Of a DNA stretch of 64,000 bases, positions 57,588-64,000 are shown in pieces. Origin of the DNA: Ideonella aquatica (GTDB lineage Bacteria > Pseudomonadota > Gammaproteobacteria > Burkholderiales > Burkholderiaceae_C); assembly GCF_018069755.1 (NCBI RefSeq), contig NZ_JAGQDE010000008.1:1-64000 (forward strand). Direction: 5' to 3'. How positions within the stretch are numbered: position 1 is the stretch's first letter; the number at the start of each line of letters is the position of its first letter. A program made the position numbers and the translations under genes. Below the pieces are notes generated by a model. The model saw nothing but the letters and a program-made list of their open reading frames with translations. It did no database searches and had not been told where the DNA came from.

Positions 57588-58997
57588 TCAGATGATGCGC
57601 GAAAAACGCTCGCGGGTCCGGTCGGCCTGCAGATACTTGTCGAAGGACATGGCGATCGCCCGCACGAAGAACCAGCCGCGCGCGGTGACCTGGATCGCGC
57701 CCGGCTCCATCGTCACCAGCCCCATCTCCTCGTAGGGCCGCAGCGCTTCAAGCTCCTGGCGGAAGTACTCGGGTACCTTGACCAGGTGCGCCAGCTCCAC
57801 CGACTCGAACTCCAGCCGCCCCTGGCACATCAGCGCCATGATGACGGCGCGGCGCAGCAGGTCGTCGCGCGTCAGCGCCAGACCGCGCACGATGGCGAAC
57901 TGGCCCTGGCGGATGGCGTCGTAGTACTCGGGGATGGTCTTGGCGTTCTGGCTGTAGGTGGCGCCCATGCGGCCGATCGACGACACGCCCAGCGCCACCA
58001 GGTCGCAGTCGGGCTGCGTGCTGTAGCCCTGGAAGTTGCGGTGCAGGCGGCCCTGGCGCTTGGCCTGGGCCAGCGCGTCGTCGTGCAGGGCAAAGTGGTC
58101 CATGCCGATGTAGCTGTAGCCATGGCCCATGAAGCCGGCGATGGCCGACGACAGCATGTCGATGCGGTGCTGCGGCGGCGGCAGTTGGCTGGCATCGATG
58201 CGGCGCTGCGGCTTGAAGCGCGCCGGCAGGTGCGCATACGAATACAGCGCGATGCGGTCGGGCCGCAGCTCGCTCATCTGGCGGATGGTGCGGGTGAAGG
58301 ACTCCGGCGTCTGCTTGGGCAGGCCGTAGATCAGGTCGGCGTTGATCGACTCGAAGCCCAGCTCGCGCGCGGCGCGCATCAGCTCAGTCACCATCTCAAG
58401 CGACTGAACGCGGTGCACCGCCTTCTGCACATCGGGGTCGAAGTCCTGCACGCCAAAGCTGATGCGGTTGAAGCCGATGGCCCGCAGATGCGCCAGGCGG
58501 GAACGGTCGGCGGTGCGTGGATCCACCTCGATCGAGACCTCGGCGTCCGGCGCCAGCTTGAAGGTGCGTTGCAGCGCCGCCATCAGCCTCGCCAGCTCGG
58601 CGTCGCTGAGGAACGTGGGCGAGCCGCCTCCGAAGTGCATCTGCGAGACGTTCACCGACTCGCCCAGCACCTGTTGGTGCAGCGCGATCTCGGCCTCCAG
58701 CACTTCGAGGTACTCGGCACCGCGTTCGTGGTGCTTGGTGATGATCTTGTTGCAGGCGCAGTAGTAGCACACCGATTCGCAAAACGGGATGTGCACATAG
58801 ACGGACAGCGGCTTCTTGCCGCCGACCTGGGCGCCGTCGGCGCGCTGCTGAAGCGCGCGCCGGTAGTCCTCGCCGGTGAAGGCCTCGACGAAGCGGTCGG
58901 CGGTCGGGTACGAGGTGTAGCGCGGGCCCGGCACGTCGAACCGCTGGAGCAGATCCACCGGCAGCAGGGAGTCGGCGGCTTTCGTGGCTTGTGACAT
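57588..58997 (-). CDS. hemN: Oxygen-independent coproporphyrinogen III dehydrogenase HemN
   Basis: Radical SAM enzyme that makes protoporphyrinogen without oxygen. The 469-residue protein has the cluster motif CYYCACN (Cx3CxxC type, about residues 67-73) plus GGGSPTF and a C-terminal HemN domain (YLGLGAHS-like region seen as IGMDHFALHDD). ATG 58997 gives MSQATKAADS; GTG 59021 is another option. Divergent from fnr across a short gap with an FNR-like box, which fits induction at low oxygen. Confidence 0.94.
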   Translation of the reverse strand: MSQATKAADSLLPVDLLQRFDVPGPRYTSYPTADRFVEAFTGEDYRRALQQRADGAQVGGKKPLSVYVHIPFCESVCYYCACNKIITKHHERGAEYLEVLEAEIALHQQVLGESVNVSQMHFGGGSPTFLSDAELARLMAALQRTFKLAPDAEVSIEVDPRTADRSRLAHLRAIGFNRISFGVQDFDPDVQKAVHRVQSLEMVTELMRAARELGFESINADLIYGLPKQTPESFTRTIRQMSELRPDRIALYSYAHLPARFKPQRRIDASQLPPPQHRIDMLSSAIAGFMGHGYSYIGMDHFALHDDALAQAKRQGRLHRNFQGYSTQPDCDLVALGVSSIGRMGATYSQNAKTIPEYYDAIRQGQFAIVRGLALTRDDLLRRAVIMALMCQGRLEFESVELAHLVKVPEYFRQELEALRPYEEMGLVTMEPGAIQVTARGWFFVRAIAMSFDKYLQADRTRERFSRII

Positions 58998-59030
58998 GCC
59001 GGCATGGTGCCAAACTGGCACGCCTCAGGC

Positions 59031-59044
59031 TTGACCTGCCTCAA
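59031..59044. promoter_or_regulatory. Candidate FNR box between hemN and fnr
   Basis: TTGACCTGCCTCAA matches the FNR consensus TTGAT-N4-ATCAA in both outer TTGA/TCAA half-sites, with one change inside each. Its centre (59037.5) lies about 31 bases before a -10-like AAGAAT (59067-59072), the distance expected for FNR activation of the fnr gene itself. It could also act on hemN. Confidence 0.6.
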
Positions 59045-59167
59045 GCCGCATCGTCGTCCACACCACAAGAATACCCGCACTCAACGAGGGGCATCATGTT
59101 CAGGACACGCGATTCGTCGGATGACGTTGCTCAGGACGCGGCCGGGCCGCGGGTGATAATGCACGGG

Positions 59168-59905
59168 ATGAGCGATACCACCTCCCGGGTGCGGTGCGAC
59201 ACCTTCAAGGTCGCCTGCTCCAGCTGCAATTTGCGCGAGTTGTGTCTGCCCGTCGGTCTGGGTCGGCCCGACCTGGAGCGTCTCGACGCCCTGGTCGCCA
59301 CCCGGCGCACGGTGGGCCGCGGCGACACGCTGTTCCGTTCGGGCGATCCCTTCCAGTCCTTGTACGCGGTGCGGACCGGATTCTTCAAGACCTGCGTGTC
59401 CTCTGAAGACGGCCGCGACCAGGTCACGGGCTTTCAAATGGCGGGCGAACTGCTGGGCCTGGATGGCATCAGTGCCGACCGCCACACCTGTGACGCCGTG
59501 GCGCTGGAGGACTCGCAGGTCTGCGTGATTCCCTACTCGCAGCTCGAAGACCTGTCGCGCGAGTTCACCGACCTGCAGCATCAGTTCCACAAGATCATGA
59601 GCCGCGAGATCGTGCGTGACCACGGCGTGATGCTGCTGCTGGGCAGCATGCGCGCCGAGGAGCGCTTGGCGGCCTTCCTGCTGAACCTGACCCAGCGCCT
59701 GCAGGCGCGCGGGTTCTCGGCCTCGTCGCTGATCCTGCGCATGACGCGCGAAGAGATCGGCAGCTACCTGGGCCTGAAGCTCGAAACCGTCAGCCGGACC
59801 TTCTCGAAGTTCCAGGATGAAGGGCTGCTGGAAGTGAAGCAGCGTCAGATCCGCATCATCGACCAGGCTGGTCTGCAGCAGCTGGTCAACGGCACACCCA
59901 GCTGA
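59168..59905 (+). CDS. fnr: Crp/Fnr-family oxygen-sensing regulator (FNR type)
   Basis: A 245-residue FNR-type activator whose [4Fe-4S] cluster senses oxygen. Three N-terminal Cys lie in CSSCNLRELC and the fourth in HTCDAV, matching the four cluster ligands of E. coli FNR. A cyclic-nucleotide-binding fold and a C-terminal HTH with EEIGSYLGLKLETVSRTFSKF (shown in part: YLGLKLETVSR) follow, and that helix should read TTGA sites. ATG 59096 has the best ribosome site, but the extra codons include AGG, ACA and ATA, rare here, so 59168 (or 59159) is preferred. It sits beside hemN and the cbb3 oxidase genes it is expected to control. Confidence 0.93.
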   Translation: MSDTTSRVRCDTFKVACSSCNLRELCLPVGLGRPDLERLDALVATRRTVGRGDTLFRSGDPFQSLYAVRTGFFKTCVSSEDGRDQVTGFQMAGELLGLDGISADRHTCDAVALEDSQVCVIPYSQLEDLSREFTDLQHQFHKIMSREIVRDHGVMLLLGSMRAEERLAAFLLNLTQRLQARGFSASSLILRMTREEIGSYLGLKLETVSRTFSKFQDEGLLEVKQRQIRIIDQAGLQQLVNGTPS

Positions 59906-59915
59906 GCCTCCCCTG

Positions 59916-59963
59916 CCCCACCAACAACAACGGCGCCCTCGGGCGCCGTTGTTGTTGGTGGGG
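59916..59963. terminator. Bidirectional terminator: 23-base perfect inverted repeat
   Basis: Arms 59916-59938 and 59941-59963 are perfectly complementary over 23 bases with a 2-base centre. The GC-rich apex GGCGCC is followed on each strand by GTTGTTGTTGG, which gives a U-rich tail. It lies between the convergent fnr and fixH-like genes and should stop transcription from both sides. Confidence 0.8.
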
Positions 59964-59982
59964 ATCTGGCCTGTGCGGGCTG

Positions 59983-60264
59983 TCAGGGCTGCTTCTCTGG
60001 CGTGGCCGCATGGTTGCGGGCCTGCATCGCCGGGGTCAGCGCATCGGGCTCGGTCTTGCCGCGCTGCGTGTCCGCCGTCTCATCCTTGATCAGCACGGGA
60101 TCCTGGCCCTTGATGGCCACGTAGGCCGTGCTCAGGCTGGCCACCACCACCACCAGCGGTCCGCCAACGACCAGCCAGAGCATGCGGTAGCGCCACCAGG
60201 GCATCTGGGGCTCGGGGCGGCCTTCGGCGGGCGGAGTCGTGTTGCTCATGCGTGCTGCCGTCAT
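59983..60264 (-). CDS. Short FixH-like membrane protein
   Basis: A 93-residue protein with one transmembrane helix (about residues 28-48). The segment WWRYRMLWLVVGGPLVVVVA resembles the N-terminus of FixH/CcoH, which helps cbb3 oxidase assembly. However, the periplasmic part is only about 40 residues and polar, with no FixH beta domain (FixH is usually 150-180 residues). ATG 60264 overlaps the ccoG stop as ATGA; ATG 60249 is an alternative. Position after ccoG supports the assignment. Confidence 0.65.
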   Translation of the reverse strand: MTAARMSNTTPPAEGRPEPQMPWWRYRMLWLVVGGPLVVVVASLSTAYVAIKGQDPVLIKDETADTQRGKTEPDALTPAMQARNHAATPEKQP

Positions 60265-61736
60265 CGCGGCACCAGGAAAGTGGACTTTTCGTGCAGCGTG
60301 GTGGCCGCGACATCGTCATGGGCCACGCGCTCGATCGAGAACTGGATGGTATGCGCACCGGCGCCCGCCTGCTGCGCGGATTCGAACGGGACCTGCGCGC
60401 TCAGGGTGATCCAGCGTGCCTCGGCCGGGCCGACGTCCACCTCGGTCTGGCCGGTGACCACGATCTGGTCCAGGCCGGACACACCGATGCGGTAAGTCTG
60501 GGGCTTCTCGGCCGCATTCATCACCTGCAGGCGGTAGACATTCTCGACCTTGCCGTCCTCGACGATGCGAGCCAGCGAGGCGCGGTCACGCACCACGTCA
60601 ACCCGGAACGGCTCGCGCAGCGCCAGGCTGATGCCGAAGGCCACCAGGATCAGCAGCATGATGCCGGTGTAGACCAGCACCCGCGGTCGGAAGATACGCC
60701 GCATCATCTGGCTGAAGTTCAGGTGCTCACGCAGGCCGTTCTGCGTCACATAGCGGACCAGACCGCGCTGGTAGCCGAACTTGTCCATGATGCCGTCGCA
60801 CACATCGATGCAGGCAGCACAGCCGATGCACTCGTACTGCAGACCGTTTCGGATGTCGATGCCGGTGGGGCACACCTGGACGCACAGCCCACAATCGACG
60901 CAGGAGCCCAGCCCTGCCTGCTTTGCATCCACTTTCTTTGAACGCGCGCCGCGCGGCTCGCCCCGCTCGGTGTCGTAGCTGATGATCAGCGTGTCCTTGT
61001 CGAACATCGCGCTCTGGAAGCGCGCGTACGGGCACATGTACTTGCAGACCTGCTCGCGCATGTAGCCGGCATTGCCGTAGGTGGCGAAGCCGTAGAACAG
61101 CACCCAGAACCACTCCCAGGGACCAAAGCCCAGCGTCATGGCCTCGGCAGCCAGCGTGCGGATGGGGGTGAAGTAGCCGACGAAGGTGAAGCCGGTCCAC
61201 AGACCGAAGAGGATCCAGACCACCTGCTTGGCAGCCTTGCGCCAGGTCTTGTCAAACGTCCAGGCGGCCTCGTCGAGCTTCATGCGTTGCGCGCGATCGC
61301 CCTCGATCTTGCGCTCGAACCACATGTAGATCTCGGTGTACACCGTCTGCGGGCAGGCGTAGCCGCACCACAGCCGCCCTGCCACCGCAGTGAACAGGAA
61401 CAGCGCGTAGGCCGAGATCATCAGCAGCGCCGACAGGTAGATCAGGTCCTGCGGATAGAGGACCAGCCCGCCAATGTAAAAGCGCCGTGACACCAGGTCG
61501 AAGAGGACGGCCTGGCGGTTGTTCCACTGCGCCCAGGGCAGCAGATAAAAAAGGAGCTGGGTCGCCCACACGAGCGCCCAGCGCCATTTGATGAACAGGC
61601 CGCTGACGGCCCGTGGGTAGATCTTCTTGGTCTTCTGGTAGAGCGATACCACCGCCTCGACCGAATCGCCATCAGGCGCCGACGCAGACTGGGGGTTGAC
61701 GTTGCTGGCTTTGATAGGGGTAGGGGTATCGCTCAT
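60261..61736 (-). CDS. ccoG: Cytochrome c oxidase accessory protein CcoG (FixG/RdxA)
   Basis: A 491-residue inner-membrane ferredoxin-like protein needed for cbb3 oxidase assembly, probably reducing copper for the active site. It has about five helices, and two Cys clusters of the 2x[4Fe-4S] type: CVDCGLCVQVCPTG and CIGCAACIDVCDG (each in part). A C-terminal Ig-like periplasmic domain follows (about 370-490). It starts 14 bases after the ccoP stop, with fixH-like overlapping its stop. Confidence 0.95.
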   Translation of the reverse strand: MSDTPTPIKASNVNPQSASAPDGDSVEAVVSLYQKTKKIYPRAVSGLFIKWRWALVWATQLLFYLLPWAQWNNRQAVLFDLVSRRFYIGGLVLYPQDLIYLSALLMISAYALFLFTAVAGRLWCGYACPQTVYTEIYMWFERKIEGDRAQRMKLDEAAWTFDKTWRKAAKQVVWILFGLWTGFTFVGYFTPIRTLAAEAMTLGFGPWEWFWVLFYGFATYGNAGYMREQVCKYMCPYARFQSAMFDKDTLIISYDTERGEPRGARSKKVDAKQAGLGSCVDCGLCVQVCPTGIDIRNGLQYECIGCAACIDVCDGIMDKFGYQRGLVRYVTQNGLREHLNFSQMMRRIFRPRVLVYTGIMLLILVAFGISLALREPFRVDVVRDRASLARIVEDGKVENVYRLQVMNAAEKPQTYRIGVSGLDQIVVTGQTEVDVGPAEARWITLSAQVPFESAQQAGAGAHTIQFSIERVAHDDVAATTLHEKSTFLVPR

Positions 61737-61750
61737 GCCGCCAATTTAAC

Positions 61751-62668
61751 TCACTGAGCAGCCACGCTCGTGCTCTGGGACAAATTCCAGACGTAGGCGG
61801 TCAGAACCTTCAGCTGATCCGGCGTGAAGCGCGCCCCCTGGGCGGGCATCACGTTGGTCTTGCCATTGTTGATCATCGAGATCACCTGGGCTTCGCCCCA
61901 GCCGTGCAGCCAGATCTTGTCGGTCAGGTTTGGAGCGCCCAGGGCCTGGGTGCCCTTGCCTTCGGGGCCGTGGCACGCTGCGCAGGCCGCAAACTTGGCC
62001 TTGCCCACCTGGGCTGCGACCGAGTTGTGCGCACCGCCCGACAGGCTCAGGACATAGTTCGCCACCGCCTTGACGTCCTCAGGCGTACCGACCGCCGCGG
62101 CCATCGGGGGCATCACGCCCTGACGACCTTCAACGATGGTCTTCTCGATGTAAGCGGGGCTGCCGTCACCACCCAGCCAATCGTTGTCAGCCAGGTTGGG
62201 GAAGGACTTGCTGCCGCGCGCATCGGAGCCATGGCACTGCGCACAGTTGTTGACGAACAGACGCTCGCCGATGGCCATGGCCTTCGGGTTCTTGGCCAGG
62301 GCTTCAGGCGCCTGACCGTTGAACTCGGCATAGACCGCCTTCATCGCCTCGGCCGCCTTGGCCTGCTCAGCCTGCAGCTGACCAGCCGACGACCACTTCA
62401 GGCCACCTTCGGCCGCACCGAAGCCCGGGTACAGGGCCAGGTAGGCGATGGCGAAGACCACCGTGATCAGGAACAGGCCCATCCACCAGCGCGGCAGCGG
62501 GTTGTTCAGCTCACGCAGATCACCGTCCCAGGTGTGACCGGTGCTGTTGTCGTCGGCCATCGGGCGGTGCTTGCTCGCGCCGATCAGCACGGCCAGGCAG
62601 AACACCAGGCCGCCCGCGACGATGGCCACCACATAGAGCGACCAAAACGAACTCACAAAATCACTCAT
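61751..62668 (-). CDS. ccoP: cbb3-type cytochrome c oxidase subunit III (di-heme)
   Basis: A 305-residue di-heme cytochrome c subunit that passes electrons to CcoO. It has two N-terminal membrane helices and two CxxCH sites: CAQCH (about residue 141) and CAACH (about 232), with downstream Met ligands expected in GVMPPM and NVMPAQG. The start ATG 62668 follows AAGGAG. A 10-base hairpin sits just upstream, between ccoQ and ccoP. Confidence 0.96.
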   Translation of the reverse strand: MSDFVSSFWSLYVVAIVAGGLVFCLAVLIGASKHRPMADDNSTGHTWDGDLRELNNPLPRWWMGLFLITVVFAIAYLALYPGFGAAEGGLKWSSAGQLQAEQAKAAEAMKAVYAEFNGQAPEALAKNPKAMAIGERLFVNNCAQCHGSDARGSKSFPNLADNDWLGGDGSPAYIEKTIVEGRQGVMPPMAAAVGTPEDVKAVANYVLSLSGGAHNSVAAQVGKAKFAACAACHGPEGKGTQALGAPNLTDKIWLHGWGEAQVISMINNGKTNVMPAQGARFTPDQLKVLTAYVWNLSQSTSVAAQ

Positions 62669-62685
62669 TACTTTCTCCTTGGTGT

Positions 62686-62707
62686 CGGCGGCCGCAAGCG
62701 GCCGCCG
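62686..62707. repeat. Intercistronic hairpin between ccoQ and ccoP
   Basis: A perfect 10-base inverted repeat (62686-62695 with 62698-62707, AA between) lies a few bases upstream of the ccoP ribosome site. There is no T-run, so it is not a terminator. It may protect or process the ccoNOQP transcript. Confidence 0.5.
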
Positions 62708-62713
62708 CGCACG

Positions 62714-62887
62714 TCATTGCCGTTCAGAGGACGGGTCTGCGACATCGGGTTCGAGGAAAGGCAACTGGGCCGCCTCGTCGAACGCAGACTGACGCTTGCG
62801 CTGCCAGGTCCAGACCATCAGTGCGATGAACAACACCATGGCCAACACCGTGATGGCGCTGCGGTAGACGTTGATGTCGAATTCCAT
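62714..62887 (-). CDS. ccoQ: cbb3-type oxidase small subunit CcoQ
   Basis: A 57-residue single-helix membrane protein that stabilises the cbb3 complex. It starts MEFDINVYRSAITVLAM, has one helix (about residues 10-28) with FIALMVWTWQRKR at its cytoplasmic edge, and an acidic C-terminal tail ending SSERQ. It lies 15 bases after ccoO and 45 bases before ccoP on the minus strand, the canonical ccoN-O-Q-P order. Confidence 0.92.
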   Translation of the reverse strand: MEFDINVYRSAITVLAMVLFIALMVWTWQRKRQSAFDEAAQLPFLEPDVADPSSERQ

Positions 62888-62902
62888 CAGTCGCTCCGGT
62901 GA

Positions 62903-63520
62903 TTACTTGCGAGCGGTGCCCAGCACCTGCAGGTAGGCGATGACGGCGTCGATCTCGGTCTTGTCCTTGACCTCGTCGGCGGCCTTGGCGATCTCGTCGT
63001 CCGTGTACGGGACGCCGACCATGCGCAGGGCCTTCATCTTGGGGGCCAGTTCCGCCGGATTCAGCGTCGTCTTGGCCAGCCAGGGGTAGGACGGCATGTT
63101 CGACTCGGGCACCACATCACGCGGGTTGTTCAGGTGAACACGGTGCCACTCGTCAGAGTAGCGGCCGCCCACGCGGTGCAGGTCCGGACCGGTGCGCTTG
63201 GAGCCCCACTGGAACGGGTGGTCGTAGACGAACTCGCCGGCCACCGAATAGGGGCCATAGCGCAGCGTCTCGGCACGGAAGGGGCGCACCATCTGCGAGT
63301 GGCAGTTGTAGCAGCCCTCGCGGATGTAGACGTCCCGACCGGCCAGTTGCAGCGCGGTGTAGGGCTTGAGGCCCTCGACCGGCTGGGTCGTCGAGCGCTG
63401 GAAGAACAGCGGCACGATTTCCACCAGGCCACCGAATGCGACGGTGACCAGGATCAGCACGATCATCAGGAAGTTGCTGGTCTCGATCTTCTCGTGACCC
63501 GTCGGCTTGTGACTAGCCAT
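62903..63520 (-). CDS. ccoO: cbb3-type cytochrome c oxidase subunit II (mono-heme)
   Basis: A 205-residue membrane-anchored cytochrome c. It has one N-terminal helix (about residues 18-38) and a single CxxCH site, [12 protein letters not shown] (about residue 70), with a later Met in NMPSYPWL as the probable sixth ligand. ATG 63520 follows AAGGAG; an upstream frame extension overlaps ccoN and is rejected. It starts 22 bases after the ccoN stop. Confidence 0.96.
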   Translation of the reverse strand: MASHKPTGHEKIETSNFLMIVLILVTVAFGGLVEIVPLFFQRSTTQPVEGLKPYTALQLAGRDVYIREGCYNCHSQMVRPFRAETLRYGPYSVAGEFVYDHPFQWGSKRTGPDLHRVGGRYSDEWHRVHLNNPRDVVPESNMPSYPWLAKTTLNPAELAPKMKALRMVGVPYTDDEIAKAADEVKDKTEIDAVIAYLQVLGTARK

Positions 63521-63542
63521 GTTGTTTCTCCTTCTCTCGGGC

Positions 63543-64000
63543 TCAGGCGTGGGCAGCGGCGGCAGGCACCGGCACCGCAACGGCCTTGCCGTTGGCGATC
63601 GTCATGACGACGTTCCAGAGCATGATGACCATGCCGCTCAGGTACAGCAGGCCGCCCAGGACGCGCATCACGTAGAACGGATAGGTCGCCTTGACGCTCT
63701 CGACAAAGCTGTAGACCAGCGTGCCATCGGGGTTGACCGCGCGCCACATCAGACCCTGCATCACACCGGCAATCCACATCGCAGCGATGTAGAGCACGAT
63801 GCCGATGGTGGCGATCCAGAAGTGCAGCTCGATCGCCTTGGTGCTGAACATCGCCTTGCGGCCGAACATGCGCGGGATCAGGTGGTACAGGCAGCCGATC
63901 GACACCAGACCCACCCAGCCCAGGGCACCCGAGTGCACGTGGCCGACAGTCCAGTCCGTGTAGTGCGACAGCGCGTTGACGGTCTTGATCGACATCATCG
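63543..64000 (-). CDS. ccoN: cbb3-type cytochrome c oxidase subunit I (5' end outside window)
   Basis: C-terminal part (152 codons) of the catalytic subunit of the high-affinity cbb3 oxidase. Visible are [12 protein letters not shown], where the His residues belong to the last heme/metal-ligand helices, then [10 protein letters not shown] and three more hydrophobic helices up to the stop at 63543. The frame is open to the right edge, so the start and most of the protein lie beyond 64000. Any FNR box upstream of ccoN is also outside the window. Confidence 0.95.
   Translation of the reverse strand, partial: MMSIKTVNALSHYTDWTVGHVHSGALGWVGLVSIGCLYHLIPRMFGRKAMFSTKAIELHFWIATIGIVLYIAAMWIAGVMQGLMWRAVNPDGTLVYSFVESVKATYPFYVMRVLGGLLYLSGMVIMLWNVVMTIANGKAVAVPVPAAAAHA

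Noticed and set aside
59096-59167. N-terminal extension of fnr from ATG 59096
   Set aside because: It has a better ribosome site, but the added codons include AGG, ACA and ATA, rare in this DNA, and the extension does not match FNR homologues.

Overview
This 64 kb window is GC-rich chromosomal DNA from a betaproteobacterium, most likely order Burkholderiales. The evidence is the conserved gene orders infB-rbfA-truB, mltG-tmk-holB-pilZ-tatD, ppiA-ppiB-lpxH opposite cysS-alkA-accA-tilS-lysC-tRNA-Ser, clpS-clpA next to a cold-shock gene, and ccoN-O-Q-P-G-H beside hemN and fnr. The genus is not resolved; the Leptothrix/Rubrivivax/Ideonella/Roseateles group is a guess from overall flavour. I see no insertion sequence, prophage, integron or CRISPR array. 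Coding density is very high, with many ATGA overlaps, and no gene-free gap exceeds about 230 bases.

Layout. 1-11.7 kb (+): translation and ribosome genes (infB cut by the left edge, rbfA, truB, typA), an unrecognised membrane protein, a DMT transporter, a 3-hydroxyisobutyryl-CoA hydrolase-like enzyme, an alpha/beta hydrolase, the GTPase ylqF, and dusA. 11.7-15 kb (+): a secreted DUF1800/DUF1501 pair. 15-30.5 kb (-): a large polyamine locus. Read from 30.5 kb downwards it encodes a gamma-glutamylputrescine oxidase-type flavoenzyme, a PuuD-type hydrolase, a PuuA-type ligase, a SpuC-type aminotransferase, the putrescine ABC transporter potFGHI and a DUF3138 porin, then a terminator. A second group follows: PuuC-type aldehyde dehydrogenase, a second glutamine-synthetase-like ligase, an orphan amino-acid-type binding protein and a DMT transporter. 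A divergent Lrp-type regulator (30.7 kb) is the likely controller.

31.2-37.3 kb: a hemerythrin protein, a decayed agmatinase pseudogene, isocitrate lyase with its own promoter and terminator, an iron-type alcohol dehydrogenase, an HSL-type esterase and a thioesterase-acetyltransferase fusion. 37.3-39.5 kb (-): NRDE protein, DUF4936 protein, ygfZ. 39.5-45 kb (+): mltG, tmk, holB, pilZ, tatD, an ankyrin protein and two small unknown genes. 45-51 kb (-): tRNA-Ser, lysC, tilS, accA, alkA, cysS. 51-53.6 kb (+): two cyclophilins, lpxH, mtfA. 53.7-56.4 kb (-): clpA, clpS. 56.6-64 kb: a cold-shock gene, then the microaerobic respiration block: TauE/SafE protein, hemN, fnr (+), a short FixH-like protein, ccoG, ccoP, ccoQ, ccoO and ccoN (cut by the right edge).

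The locus most worth following up is the polyamine cluster. It appears to combine outer-membrane entry (DUF3138 porin), ABC uptake and both the gamma-glutamylated and direct transamination routes under one Lrp-type regulator. A dead agmatinase lies about 1.4 kb beyond it, suggesting that endogenous putrescine formation from agmatine was lost while uptake and breakdown were kept. Most parts are homologous to known systems; the linkage and the porin role are inference.
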